Assembly: GCA_902801365.1 (NCBI GenBank)
Contig: CADCHY010000010.1
Location: 1-64,000 of the forward strand
Reading direction: 5' to 3'
Origin: an uncultured Succiniclasticum sp.
GTDB lineage: Bacteria > Bacillota > Negativicutes > Acidaminococcales > Acidaminococcaceae
DNA: 64,000 nt
Positions 35,507 to 44,232 of the stretch are shown here, in pieces; within the stretch, counting starts at the first letter, position 1, and each line of letters starts with the position of its first letter. A program made the translations under genes and the position numbers. The notes under the pieces are model-generated. The model did not search any database. It was given only the letters and a program-made list of their open reading frames with translations, and was not told the DNA's origin.

Positions 35507-35642
35507 TTTTCCCCTTTTTGTTTTGTGCATTTTGCCTTTCACTTTTTGTTTTGAAGTTTTTGCGTTTTCCCAGAGGCAAAAAAAACTTAACAAATACAAA
35601 AAACGGTTGTGTAATGAAATGCTTTAAAGACATAATAAACAA

Positions 35643-35816
35643 CTGCAGCCGGTAAGGCGTAAGCAAAACATCGCGAACGTTTGCGATATTTCATGAGGCG
35701 AAATTTGCCGTGGTGGCGAGACTGTCTGAGGGCGTAGCCCGAGTTTCGAAGCCACAGGCAAATAAGCCCATGAAATAGCAAACGCGAACGGTTTTGCAAC
35801 GCCTTACCGGCTGCAG
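35643..35816. repeat. 174-bp fold-back (imperfect inverted repeat) element
   Basis: The outer 18 bases (35643-35660, CTGCAGCCGGTAAGGCGT) and their exact complement (35799-35816) bound an imperfect inverted repeat that continues inward. TATTTCATG/CATGAAATA, ATTTGCC/GGCAAAT and a final GGGC-GTA-GCCC hairpin pair in order. It has no coding potential worth calling and no clear target duplication. It sits between the rpmB terminator and the zinc-ribbon gene. It could be a miniature mobile element or a palindromic repeat family. The rest of the 376-bp gap is T/A-rich with no visible gene. Confidence 0.75.
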
Positions 35817-35836
35817 TATTAATAGCATTTTTAAAG

Positions 35837-36310
35837 TTAGTCGTCACTCCGGAAAATAGAATCAAAAATACTCTTCTTCTCATCCGAATTGTCAATCACG
35901 TCTTCATTGAAGTTGAGACGCGTGCCGCATTCCGGACAGAACTTTGTATTGGCCCTTACCTTATGTCCGCAGCTGGTGCAACGGATGAATGCCTTCATCT
36001 CGATGAGGCGCTGCTCATACAGTTTGTAAAACGCGTCCACATCACTGTAATCCGGCTTCCACGTGTACACTTCGATATATTTTTTATGCTGGTCAAAGAA
36101 CAGCTGTACTGCGCCGTCCCCCATGTCCTGCAGGGTAACGTCAAAGAACTTTTTCCGTTTATGTCCGTGAACAACGTGATGTTCATCATCCCGTTCATCC
36201 ACATCAATGCCGATATCGTTCAGGCAGTCAAAAATCAGATCCCAGGCGTCCTGGAACGCAACTTCATAAATACGGATATCCTGGACTCCGCCAGCTCCCG
36301 GTATACGCAT
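35837..36310 (-). CDS. Small zinc-ribbon protein of unknown function
   Basis: The 157-residue protein is not recognised beyond its C-terminal zinc ribbon (CTSCGHKVRANTKFCPECG, about residues 110-129). The N-terminal 105 residues are a soluble alpha/beta-looking region with many acidic and aromatic residues, including DDEHHVVHGHKRKKFFDVTL. The tail is acidic. It follows the rny terminator on the same strand by about 50 bp. An ATG is used at 36310 with a GAAGGTGAG box upstream. No function can be given. Confidence 0.7.
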   Translation of the reverse strand: MRIPGAGGVQDIRIYEVAFQDAWDLIFDCLNDIGIDVDERDDEHHVVHGHKRKKFFDVTLQDMGDGAVQLFFDQHKKYIEVYTWKPDYSDVDAFYKLYEQRLIEMKAFIRCTSCGHKVRANTKFCPECGTRLNFNEDVIDNSDEKKSIFDSIFRSDD

Positions 36311-36325
36311 ATATTCTCACCTTCT

Positions 36326-36361
36326 TAAAAAATGGCTGCGAGCCTTACGGTACGCAGCCAT
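36326..36361 (-). terminator. Terminator of rny
   Basis: ATGGCTGCG and CGCAGCCAT (9 bp) enclose a 12-nt loop and are followed on the minus strand by six T residues. It starts just after the rny stop codon. Confidence 0.9.
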
Positions 36362-36365
36362 ATAT

Positions 36366-37889
36366 TTACTTCGCGTAGTCAACAGCCCGGGTCTCACGAA
36401 TGATGACCACTTTGATCTGTCCGGGATATTCCATTTCTTCCTCAATCTTTTTGGAAATATCGCGGGCCAGCAAAACGGCTTTCGTGTCGTCAATGACTTC
36501 GGGTTTAACCATGATGCGGATCTCGCGGCCAGCCTGAACAGCGTAGCACTTCTCCACACCGTCAAAGGATTCGGAAATCTCTTCCAATCGTGTCAATCGT
36601 TTCAGGTAACTTTCCAGGGTTTCTCTGCGGGCGCCCGGACGGGCAGCAGATACAGCATCAGCAGCGGCAATCAGTACAGATTCCACGCAATTGGGTTCAA
36701 TGTCCCCGTGATGGGATCCGATCGCATTGATCACAAATCCGGATTCACGGAACTTCTTGGCAACTTCCACACCCAGTTCCACGTGGGAACCTTCCATTTC
36801 ATGGTCAATCGCCTTGCCAATATCATGCAGGAGGCCTGCACGTTTTGCCAATGTAACATCCACGCCTAATTCTGAGGCCATGATGCCGGCCAGCTGCGCT
36901 ACTTCTATAGAGTGGTTCAGCACATTCTGTCCGTAGCTGGTACGGTATTTCAGACGTCCCAGCAACTTGATAAGTTCAGGTCTCAGGCCGTTGACTCCAA
37001 CGGTAAAGGTTGCCTGTTCACCGGCTTCCCTGATATTCTGCTCAACCTCTTTCTGGGCTTTTTCAACCATTTCTTCGATACGGGCCGGATGAATCCGTCC
37101 ATCATTGATGAGCTTTTCAAGGGCGATGCGGGCAACTTCCCGGCGTACGGGGTCAAAACCGGAAATAATAACTGCTTCCGGGGTATCATCGATAATCAGA
37201 TCAATGCCTGTCAGGGTTTCCAGTGTGCGGATATTTCTGCCTTCCCGGCCGATGATCCGGCCTTTCATTTCATCATTGGGCAGACCGACTACGGAAACCG
37301 TAGTCTCTGCCACCTGATCGGCAGCACAGCGCTGGATGGCCAGCGCGATGATGTCCCGGGCCTTTTTATCAGCCTCTTCTTTCGCGCGCTGTTCCATTTC
37401 CTTGATCATAACGGCAGTGTCATGCTGTACATCGTCGCGGACTGCAGCCAGCAGTTCCTGCTTTGCGTCTTCGCTGCTTAAACCGGATAACCGTTCCAGT
37501 TCCTGCAACTGTCTCTGGTAAAGGGCGTCGACCTTTTCCTGTGCAGCATTCAGTTTGGATTCTTTTACTGTAAGATTTTCTTCTTTCTTTTCGAAAGCGT
37601 CAATCTTGCGGTCCAGATTTTCCTCTTTCTGTACCAGACGGCGTTCCTGTCTCTGCAGATCGTTGCGCCGTTCTTTATTCTCACGTTCCATATCGGAACG
37701 TAAACGATGAATCTCATCCTTAGCTTCCATTAAGGATTCTTTTTTCTTTGCTTCAATTGTTTCTTCGGCTTCTTTGATCATGCGGCTGGCTTTTTCTTCC
37801 GCTGTGGCCAGCTTTCCTTCCGCCACATTCTTGCGTAACACATAACCTGCGCCGCCGCCAACGGCCAAAGCCACAACTGCAGCAATCAC
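36366..37889 (-). CDS. rny: Ribonuclease Y
   Basis: RNase Y is the membrane-bound endoribonuclease that starts mRNA decay in many Firmicutes. The N-terminus is a single membrane segment ([15 protein letters not shown]). A long charged coiled coil follows (about 20-170). The KH domain has [21 protein letters not shown], and the HD domain has [21 protein letters not shown]. The coordinates use the GTG at 37889 as a conservative start. However, the perfect ribosome site AAGGAGG (37911-37917) is 21 nt from it and 9 nt from an in-frame ATT at 37901. That start would add MIET and complete the membrane segment, giving 511 residues. Confidence 0.95.
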   Translation of the reverse strand: MIAAVVALAVGGGAGYVLRKNVAEGKLATAEEKASRMIKEAEETIEAKKKESLMEAKDEIHRLRSDMERENKERRNDLQRQERRLVQKEENLDRKIDAFEKKEENLTVKESKLNAAQEKVDALYQRQLQELERLSGLSSEDAKQELLAAVRDDVQHDTAVMIKEMEQRAKEEADKKARDIIALAIQRCAADQVAETTVSVVGLPNDEMKGRIIGREGRNIRTLETLTGIDLIIDDTPEAVIISGFDPVRREVARIALEKLINDGRIHPARIEEMVEKAQKEVEQNIREAGEQATFTVGVNGLRPELIKLLGRLKYRTSYGQNVLNHSIEVAQLAGIMASELGVDVTLAKRAGLLHDIGKAIDHEMEGSHVELGVEVAKKFRESGFVINAIGSHHGDIEPNCVESVLIAAADAVSAARPGARRETLESYLKRLTRLEEISESFDGVEKCYAVQAGREIRIMVKPEVIDDTKAVLLARDISKKIEEEMEYPGQIKVVIIRETRAVDYAK

Positions 37890-37898
37890 TGTTTCGAT

Positions 37899-37917
37899 AA
37901 TTTTCTTTCACCTCCTT
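37899..37917 (-). promoter_or_regulatory. Ribosome site with likely ATT start codon of rny
   Basis: AAGGAGG at 37911-37917 is followed by a 9-nt spacer and ATT (37899-37901), in frame with rny. No ATG, GTG or TTG in the rny frame lies at a proper distance. ATT starts are known in bacteria, for example in infC. Confidence 0.55.
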
Positions 37918-38030
37918 CGTTTACGACATAAAAATAAGGCAACCGATACGGTGGTTCGCCTCGTGAAATACGAAAAATCTTTAATTTTTGGAAATACTGA
38001 TTAATTTTACTTACACGACTGGCAACTATA

Positions 38031-38059
38031 ATTGTAATGAAAAATCCCCAAAAAGTCAA
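38031..38059 (-). promoter_or_regulatory. Promoter of rny, embedded in the recX terminator
   Basis: TTGACT (38054-38059), 17-nt spacer, TACAAT (38031-38036). The -35 and half the spacer form the 3' arm and T-tract of the upstream terminator. The leader of about 120 nt has an imperfect GGCGAACC/GGTTGCC hairpin. Confidence 0.78.
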
Positions 38060-38109
38060 GGCGGCAATGCTGAAATGCGTTGATTTGCCGGCCCCGTCTT
38101 TTTGGGGAT
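38039..38109 (-). terminator. Terminator of recA-recX
   Basis: ATCCCCAAAAAG and CTTTTTGGGGAT form a 12-bp stem around an inner GCCGGCAA/TTGCCGCC stem. Five T residues follow on the minus strand. Confidence 0.8.
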
Positions 38110-38161
38110 ATTACATTTTTAAGATTATAACTGACTGGTCAGCTTACGAATCGTACACGTA

Positions 38162-38650
38162 CTATTCCTGAAACCTTGACATGGCATCTTCTTTTGCCAG
38201 GGCCAGGCCTGCCCGGATCATGGAAGGGCCGAACCCTCTGGCGGAGAAATACCGCGCCAGCGCGGCCACGCCCTTTTCCGTCGTGGCGTCATACTTTTTA
38301 TCGCGTCTGCCGGCAATCTGCCGGTACGCCGCCCGCACACGCTGCGCTTCTTCTTCTTCGCTCAGCATGGCCAGGATGACAGGAATATATGCCTCGCCCA
38401 CCTGCTTTTTCAAGAGTTCCGCCTGCAGGTGCAGCCTGCCGTAAACCTTTCTGGAACGCCAGGATTCAAAGACACGCCTGGCATAGCGTTCTTCATTAAG
38501 CAACTCCCGGATCAGCTCAGCCGATAAACAGCGGCGTTTCAGCTTCTGCACCAGTTCCTTTTCGCCATGCTCCCGCCGGTCCAGCAGGCTCAGGGCATAT
38601 TCGTAGACCTCGCTACTGGTTGTCAGGGATTTGCTGGCGTTCCGGAACAT
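38162..38650 (-). CDS. recX: Regulatory protein RecX
   Basis: RecX binds RecA filaments and limits their activity. The 162-residue protein has a typical first helical repeat: [24 protein letters not shown]. The second repeat, after [19 protein letters not shown], appears about nine residues shorter than usual, because the GYLDD-type turn before the RYAR stretch is missing. The ATG at 38650 is used because AAGGAG stands 9 nt before it. Its start overlaps the end of recA by 38 bp, so expression should follow recA. Confidence 0.88.
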   Translation of the reverse strand: MFRNASKSLTTSSEVYEYALSLLDRREHGEKELVQKLKRRCLSAELIRELLNEERYARRVFESWRSRKVYGRLHLQAELLKKQVGEAYIPVILAMLSEEEEAQRVRAAYRQIAGRRDKKYDATTEKGVAALARYFSARGFGPSMIRAGLALAKEDAMSRFQE

Positions 38651-39686
38651 CTGCCGCCACTCCTTCCGCATCCTTCGGAGCCATCAGTTTGTTGACAGTG
38701 AGTTCACGGATTTTTGCTTCCACTTCCGCCGCCACTTCCGGATTATCCTGCAAAAATTCCTTGGCTTTTTCACGTCCCTGCCCGATACGCACATCACCGT
38801 ATGAGAACCAGGCGCCGCTCTTCTGCAGGATATCCAGGTCCACGCCCAGGTCCACCAGGCATCCCGTCCGGGAAATGCCCTGTCCGTACATGATGTCGAA
38901 CTCCGCCTGTTTAAAGGGCGGGGCCACTTTGTTCTTGACTACCTTGATACGGGTGCGAGAACCGATGACGTCATTGCCGTTCTTGATGGCTTCCACCTTG
39001 CGCACTTCCATGCGGATGGTCGAATAAAACTTCAGCGCCCGGCCGCCGGTGGTGGTTTCCGGATTACCGAACATAATGCCCACTTTTTCGCGGATCTGAT
39101 TGATAAAGATTGTGGCGCATTTCGATTTCGAAATAATGCCGGTCAGCTTGCGCAGCGCCTGGCTCATAAGCCGGGCCTGCAGCCCCACATGGCTGTCCCC
39201 CATTTCCCCTTCGATCTCGGCCCGGGGTACCAGGGCCGCTACCGAGTCGATGACGATGATATCAATGGCGCCGCTGCGAACCAGCGCGTCACAGATTTCC
39301 AGGGCCTGTTCCCCGTTGTCCGGCTGGGAGATCAGCAGGTTGTCGACATCCACGCCCAGACGCCGTGCATAATCAGGATCCAGAGCGTGTTCCGCATCGA
39401 TAAAAGCCGCATAGCCACCCATCTTCTGGGCTTCCGCAATCATATGCAGCGCTACCGTCGTCTTACCGGAAGATTCCGGTCCGTAAATCTCCACCACACG
39501 TCCCCGGGGAATGCCGCCGACACCTAACGCAATATCCAGAGACAACGCTCCGGTAGGAATGGTTTCCACATTCATCTTGGCGCTGGCTTCGCCCAGACGC
39601 ATGATGGAACCTTTTCCGAAATCCTTTTCGATCTGCCGCATGGCGCTGTCCAGCGCCCGTAATTTATCATTTGAAATGCCTGCCAT
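38613..39686 (-). CDS. recA: Recombinase RecA
   Basis: RecA forms filaments on single-stranded DNA for strand exchange and triggers LexA self-cleavage. Walker A is [31 protein letters not shown] and [22 protein letters not shown] are hallmark stretches. The ATG at 39686 gives 357 residues and follows AGGAGG at 7 nt; a longer in-frame reading to 39755 would run into the promoter. A LexA-type box lies between the -35 and -10 boxes, so it is under SOS control. recX overlaps its end. Confidence 0.97.
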   Translation of the reverse strand: MAGISNDKLRALDSAMRQIEKDFGKGSIMRLGEASAKMNVETIPTGALSLDIALGVGGIPRGRVVEIYGPESSGKTTVALHMIAEAQKMGGYAAFIDAEHALDPDYARRLGVDVDNLLISQPDNGEQALEICDALVRSGAIDIIVIDSVAALVPRAEIEGEMGDSHVGLQARLMSQALRKLTGIISKSKCATIFINQIREKVGIMFGNPETTTGGRALKFYSTIRMEVRKVEAIKNGNDVIGSRTRIKVVKNKVAPPFKQAEFDIMYGQGISRTGCLVDLGVDLDILQKSGAWFSYGDVRIGQGREKAKEFLQDNPEVAAEVEAKIRELTVNKLMAPKDAEGVAADVPERQQIPDNQ

Positions 39687-39726
39687 AATAAAACCTCCTG
39701 CGTTCGTCGAAAACTTTCCTGCAACC

Positions 39727-39755
39727 ATTATACAAACAGAAGTTCGATTTGTCAA
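39727..39755 (-). promoter_or_regulatory. Consensus promoter and LexA (SOS) box of recA
   Basis: TTGACA (39750-39755), 17-nt spacer, TATAAT (39727-39732): a perfect sigma-70 promoter. The spacer holds CGAACTTCTGTTTG (39733-39746), which has the CGAAC-N4-GTTYG form of the Firmicutes LexA/DinR box. Bound LexA would cover both promoter boxes. Confidence 0.9.
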
Positions 39756-39811
39756 TACAGAGCTGTAACCTTTTTAGCAGTAATTTTTCAACGTTCTCCG
39801 GGAAAGTATGG

Positions 39812-39817
39812 TATTAT
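39812..39817 (+). promoter_or_regulatory. Extended -10 element of the DAHP synthase gene
   Basis: TATTAT preceded by TGG lies about 35 bp upstream of the DAHP synthase start. The -35 box is weak. Confidence 0.45.
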
Positions 39818-39850
39818 ATATACAATTCGAAATGAAACGAGGAAACACAA

Positions 39851-40885
39851 ATGGAAATGCAGATGGAATTCATACGGAAGCTGCCATCGCCCCAGGAACT
39901 GATGCAGGATTATCCTCTCGGGGCTGAGGCTTCCGCCGTCAAAACCGCAAGAGATAAAGAAATCAGGGAGATTATTTCCGGCAGCGATGACCGCTTCATC
40001 CTGGTGATTGGCCCCTGTTCCGCCGACAACGAGGACGCGGTGCTGGACTACGTTCACCGCCTGGCCGGCGTGCAGGAAAAAGTAAAAGAAAAACTGATGC
40101 TGGTCCCCCGGGTTTACACGAACAAGCCCCGGACCATCGGCGTCGGTTATAAAGGCATGCTGCATCAGGCCAATCCGGAAGGCAAGGAAGACATGCTGGC
40201 GGGCATCACCGCCATCCGCAAGATGCACGTGCGTGTGGTACGGGAAACCGGTCTTACCAGCGCGGAAGAAATCCTGTATCCGGAAAACCACCGCTACCTT
40301 TCCGACATTTTATCTTATGCAGCCATCGGCGCACGTTCCGTGGAAGACCAGCTGCACCGGATGATCGCCAGCGGCGTGGGCATTCCCGTAGGCATGAAAA
40401 ACCCTACCGGCGGCGACATCGGCGTTATGATGAACTCCATCGAAGCAGCCCAGCATGAACAGAGTTTTCTGTTCCACGGCTGGGAAGTGCGCACGAAAGG
40501 CAATCCCCTCGCGCATGCAATTCTGCGGGGCTATGTAGATAAGTTCGGCAACAATATGCCCAATTACCATTATGAAGACCTGCAGGGACTGCTGGATGCC
40601 TATCACGAGCGGGAAGTCGTCAACCCGGCGGTCATTGTGGACGCCAACCACTCCAATTCCGGGAAAAAATATCTGGAACAGATCCGCATTTCCAAAGATG
40701 TGATGCACAGCCGTCAGGTTTCCCCCGATATCCGGCATCTGGTGAAAGGCATCATGGTTGAAAGCTACCTGGAAGACGGCAATCAGAAAATCGGCGGCGG
40801 CGTGTACGGCCGCTCCATTACCGATCCCTGTCTGGGCTGGGCCAAGAGCGAGCGCCTGATACTGGAACTGGCAGAATTGGTGTAA
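39851..40885 (+). CDS. 3-deoxy-7-phosphoheptulonate synthase (DAHP synthase, type I alpha)
   Basis: The enzyme joins phosphoenolpyruvate and erythrose 4-phosphate, the first step of the shikimate pathway. Family motifs are VIGPCSADN, RVYTNKPRTIGVGYKG, MKNPTGGDIGVMMNSI and VDANHSNSGKKY. The 344-residue size matches the AroF/AroG/AroH group, which is feedback-inhibited by aromatic amino acids. Which amino acid inhibits this one cannot be read. ACGAGGAAAC precedes the ATG, and an in-frame ATG four codons later is also possible. It is a single gene with a very strong terminator. Confidence 0.94.
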   Translation: MEMQMEFIRKLPSPQELMQDYPLGAEASAVKTARDKEIREIISGSDDRFILVIGPCSADNEDAVLDYVHRLAGVQEKVKEKLMLVPRVYTNKPRTIGVGYKGMLHQANPEGKEDMLAGITAIRKMHVRVVRETGLTSAEEILYPENHRYLSDILSYAAIGARSVEDQLHRMIASGVGIPVGMKNPTGGDIGVMMNSIEAAQHEQSFLFHGWEVRTKGNPLAHAILRGYVDKFGNNMPNYHYEDLQGLLDAYHEREVVNPAVIVDANHSNSGKKYLEQIRISKDVMHSRQVSPDIRHLVKGIMVESYLEDGNQKIGGGVYGRSITDPCLGWAKSERLILELAELV

Positions 40886-40908
40886 ATCATTCTTTATTTA
40901 AAAAATTA

Positions 40909-40985
40909 ACCGAAGCATATATCTCTTTTCCCCTTCACGCTTCGCCCGCCGAGGGGCCCTTTGAGATATATGCTTCGGTTTTTTT
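40909..40985. terminator. Strong, long-stem bidirectional terminator
   Basis: Seventeen-base arms (ACCGAAGCATATATCTC and its complement, 40909-40925 and 40963-40979) enclose a loop with its own CCCC/GGGG pairing. TTTTTT follows on the plus strand and TTAATTTTTT on the minus strand. It ends both the DAHP synthase gene and the riboflavin-hslO-ACT transcript. Confidence 0.93.
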
Positions 40986-41051
40986 ATAAAGGTTTAAGGA
41001 AGCAAATCCTGTCCGCCCTCGCTTCTTCAGCCTGCTTCCTACCCGGGACTG

Positions 41052-41465
41052 TCAGAAACGGTCCAGCAGCCGGTATCCCTTTCCACGCAGGAACGTTTCC
41101 GTTTCCGGTTCGTCGGTACAGAACACCGCAATCGGCGTGCTGTCGCTGCGGTCAAAGGAAATGTACAGGTAACGGATCATCACATTGGCATTCTGCAGAT
41201 CGGAAAGGATCCGGTTCAGGGTGCCCGGCTTATCCGATGCCATGTCAATGGCAAGGACTTTGTCCAGCCGGCACTGGTAACCGGCTTTTTCCAACGCAGA
41301 CTTTGCCTCTTCCGATTTGTCAACGATCAGCCGGACAATGCCGAACTCCGCGCTGTCCGTCGCCAGCATTGTATAAATATTAACATCTGACTGCGCCAGC
41401 ACTCCGGTAATTTTACTTAACGCGCCTTTCGTGTTGGCTGCAAACAATGAAATCTGGTTCAGCAT
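41052..41465 (-). CDS. Tandem ACT-domain protein
   Basis: The 137-residue protein consists of two ACT domains, small ligand-binding modules usually specific for amino acids. The first opens with ISLFAANTKGALSKITGVLAQSDVNIYTM; the second starts near residue 70 with IDMASDKPGTLNRILSDLQNANVMIRYLY. No catalytic part is attached. Such proteins may act as amino acid sensors. It is the last gene after hslO, 17 bp downstream. Its ligand and partner are unknown. Confidence 0.85.
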   Translation of the reverse strand: MLNQISLFAANTKGALSKITGVLAQSDVNIYTMLATDSAEFGIVRLIVDKSEEAKSALEKAGYQCRLDKVLAIDMASDKPGTLNRILSDLQNANVMIRYLYISFDRSDSTPIAVFCTDEPETETFLRGKGYRLLDRF

Positions 41466-41482
41466 GGTAAATTCCCCTCTTT

Positions 41483-42403
41483 CTATTTTTTCGCCTTTTG
41501 CGCAAGTTGTTTTATCTCTTCCCGGGAAAACTCATATTTTGCGTTGCAGTACGGACAGGTAATTTCCGTTTTCTCATCCTCTGCCAGCTGGTTCAGTTCC
41601 TTTTTCGGCAGAGTCTGCAGGACGCCTTCCACCCGCTCCCGGCTGCAGCGGCAGCCAAAGTGCAGGGGATAGCTGTCCAGTATTTCCACCTTCATATCTT
41701 TTCCCAGCATCCGGATGATGCGCTCCGGGGTAAAGCCCATATCAATGAGGCTGGAAACGTACGGCGTGTTCCGCACATTTTTGTCCAGTTGCTCCAGGGT
41801 TCCCTCACTGCAGTTGGGCAGCGCCTGGATAAACCAGCCCCCTGCCGCCTGCACGTCCCCTTTTTCATCCACCAGCACGCCCAGACCTACAGAAGATGGT
41901 GTCTGTTCGGAGGTGTAAAGATATCTTGTCAGGTCATCCGCTATTTCGCCGTCCACCAGTTCCGCCGTTCCCGTAAAAGGCTTGGCTCCGGCTGTATACC
42001 GGGTCACGGAAATGGTGCCGTTCCCTACGGCGCCTCCTACGTCAAGATGTCCGTTTTTCGGAGGCAGATACACATCCGGATTGCCCACATAACCCCTGGC
42101 AATGCCTCCCTGGGCTTCTCCCGTGATTCCCTGAATCGGTCCATCGCCGGTAACCTTGATGCCAACGCCTTCCTCATTTTTCATGGTAGCCGCCAGCAGC
42201 AGCGCGCCGGTCACGGCACGTCCCAGGGCTGCGGTGGCCAGATGGGACGCCTTATGACGCAGGGACAGCTTGCGTACCAGACGGGTGGTGCGCGCCACAT
42301 AAATGCGTGCGTCCCCGACTGTAGCGCGGGTCAGAATATCTGCTTCGCCGGTAAATTTTGCTTTGGCTGTTTTATCAACTGTATTCGTTTTGATTTCTTC
42401 CAT
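41483..42403 (-). CDS. hslO: Redox-regulated chaperone Hsp33
   Basis: Hsp33 is a holdase chaperone turned on by oxidation and unfolding. The zinc-binding redox switch is visible as CRC near residue 245 and CPYC near residue 275. The N-terminal body has AALGRAVTGALLLAATMK and GDGPIQGITGEAQG. The length of 306 residues is usual. It lies 25 bp after ribH and shares its transcript. Placement at the end of the flavin genes may link oxidation stress and flavin supply, but that is only a guess. Confidence 0.95.
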   Translation of the reverse strand: MEEIKTNTVDKTAKAKFTGEADILTRATVGDARIYVARTTRLVRKLSLRHKASHLATAALGRAVTGALLLAATMKNEEGVGIKVTGDGPIQGITGEAQGGIARGYVGNPDVYLPPKNGHLDVGGAVGNGTISVTRYTAGAKPFTGTAELVDGEIADDLTRYLYTSEQTPSSVGLGVLVDEKGDVQAAGGWFIQALPNCSEGTLEQLDKNVRNTPYVSSLIDMGFTPERIIRMLGKDMKVEILDSYPLHFGCRCSRERVEGVLQTLPKKELNQLAEDEKTEITCPYCNAKYEFSREEIKQLAQKAKK

Positions 42404-42428
42404 GGTAATCCCTTATCGTAACTCTGTT

Positions 42429-42890
42429 TTATAATTTTTTGAACAGGTTGGCCATTTCAATCGCGCTCATGGCGGCATCATAGCCCTTATTCCCTGCTTT
42501 GGTTCCGGCACGCTCCACGGCCTGCTGGATGGTTTCCGTAGTCAGGATGCCGAATGCCACCGGCACGCCGGTCTTCATGGACGCCTGGGCCACACCCTTG
42601 GCCGCTTCCGCGCAGACGTAATCAAAATGCGGAGTGGAACCGCGGATAACTGCTCCCAGCGCAATCACGGCGTCAAACTTTCCGCTTTCCGCCAGCTTCT
42701 GCGCAACCAGAGGAATCTCGTACGCACCGGGCACCCACACCAGAACCACATCATCGGTGTTGCCGCCCGTGCGGCGGATCGCGTCTTCCGCGCCGCCCAG
42801 CAGTTTACTGGTGATAAATTCGTTAAACCGGGAAACTACGATCGCCAGTTTCAAACCTTTTGCCGATAACATACCTTCAATCGTTTTCAT
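42429..42890 (-). CDS. ribH: 6,7-dimethyl-8-ribityllumazine synthase
   Basis: RibH condenses 5-amino-6-ribitylaminouracil with dihydroxybutanone phosphate to give lumazine. The 153-residue protein has [57 protein letters not shown] and [28 protein letters not shown], all family hallmarks. AGGAGG precedes the ATG. It follows ribBA by 58 bp. It is expected to form a hollow 60-subunit shell or pentamer, as relatives do. Confidence 0.97.
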   Translation of the reverse strand: MKTIEGMLSAKGLKLAIVVSRFNEFITSKLLGGAEDAIRRTGGNTDDVVLVWVPGAYEIPLVAQKLAESGKFDAVIALGAVIRGSTPHFDYVCAEAAKGVAQASMKTGVPVAFGILTTETIQQAVERAGTKAGNKGYDAAMSAIEMANLFKKL

Positions 42891-42948
42891 TTTCAGTCCT
42901 CCTCATATGGTTCATTTTCCTTGTCATAATTATTATGCATTTGCAAAC

Positions 42949-44196
42949 TCATGCTTTATGATTGCCGCAATGACATCCCAGATGCAAATCCGACAGCTCA
43001 TGTCCCATCTTGTTTTCCTTGGTCTCCAGATAAAACTCATTGTACTGGTTGGGCGCAATTTCGATGGGGACCCGGCCGGTGACCGTGATACCGTAACCGG
43101 ACAGGCCGGCCCGTTTTGCCGGATTATTGGTGATAAGCCGCACGCTGGTGAGACCCAGGTCTGACAAAATCTGGGCGCCCATGCCGTAATCACGTAGATC
43201 CGGTGCAAACCCCAGCCGCACATTGGCCTCTACCGTATCCAGTCCCTGTTCCTGCAGCGCGTAGGCCCGGATCTTATTGGCCAGCCCGATGCCCCGGCCT
43301 TCCTGCCGCATATAGACCACCACGCCACAGCCTTCTTTTTCAATCATGCGAAGGGCGGAAGCCAGCTGATCACCGCAGTCGCAACGCAGGCTGCCGAAGG
43401 CATCCCCGGTAAGGCATTCCGAATGGACCCGCACCATCACGTCCTTCTTCCCTGCAACCTCTCCTTTGACCAGCGCAATGTGACACAGGTCGTCCAAATC
43501 GTTTTCATAGGCAATAATTTTGAAAGTGCCGAACTTGGAAGGCAGCTTTGCTTCCGCCACCCGGTGCACCATCTTTTCATGCTGCTTGCGGTAGGCTACC
43601 AGCGACGCCACCGTAATGAAAACCAGATTGTGTTTCTTCGCAAATTCAATCAGCTGGGGCGTGCGCATCATGTAACCGTCTTCATCCATAATTTCGCAAC
43701 AGATGCCTACCGGCGTCAGACCCGCCAGCCTGCACAGATCCGTAGTGGTCTCCGTATGACCGGTCCGCACCAGCACCCCGCCTTTCCGGCTACGCAGCGG
43801 AAACACGTGGCCGGGCCGACGGAAATCTATGGCCTGGGCGCCGGGTTCCGTCACCTTTTTCATGGTGTAGGCCCGCTCGTACGCCGAAATGCCCGTCGTA
43901 GTATCCACATGGTCGATGGAAACGGAAAAGGCCGTTTCGTGATTGTCCGTATTGTGGGAAACCATGGCGCCGAACTGCAGCTTGTCCATGATTTCGGCAT
44001 CCGCCGGCATACAGATGAGCCCCCGGGCTTCCTTCGCCATAAAATTAATGGACTCCCCGGTACAGAACTGGGCCGCCATGATCAGGTCGCCTTCGTTTTC
44101 CCGGTCCTCGTCATCGGTTACCAGCACCATCTTCCCCGCCTTGATGGCAGCGATGGCTTCTTCAATCGTGTTAAATGTAAAGTCGTCTTTCATCAT
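42949..44196 (-). CDS. ribBA: 3,4-dihydroxy-2-butanone-4-phosphate synthase / GTP cyclohydrolase II
   Basis: This bifunctional enzyme supplies both precursors of lumazine. Residues 1-205 are the RibB domain with [17 protein letters not shown] and [16 protein letters not shown]. Residues 206-400 are the RibA domain with [23 protein letters not shown], which carries the three zinc cysteines, and [18 protein letters not shown]. The C-terminus ends in a short Cys/His-rich tail ([10 protein letters not shown]). Two adjacent ATG codons follow GGGAG. It sits between ribE and ribH. Confidence 0.97.
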   Translation of the reverse strand: MMKDDFTFNTIEEAIAAIKAGKMVLVTDDEDRENEGDLIMAAQFCTGESINFMAKEARGLICMPADAEIMDKLQFGAMVSHNTDNHETAFSVSIDHVDTTTGISAYERAYTMKKVTEPGAQAIDFRRPGHVFPLRSRKGGVLVRTGHTETTTDLCRLAGLTPVGICCEIMDEDGYMMRTPQLIEFAKKHNLVFITVASLVAYRKQHEKMVHRVAEAKLPSKFGTFKIIAYENDLDDLCHIALVKGEVAGKKDVMVRVHSECLTGDAFGSLRCDCGDQLASALRMIEKEGCGVVVYMRQEGRGIGLANKIRAYALQEQGLDTVEANVRLGFAPDLRDYGMGAQILSDLGLTSVRLITNNPAKRAGLSGYGITVTGRVPIEIAPNQYNEFYLETKENKMGHELSDLHLGCHCGNHKA

Positions 44197-44232
44197 CTTC
44201 TCCCATTCCGCCTTTAATGGAAAAACAGTTTC

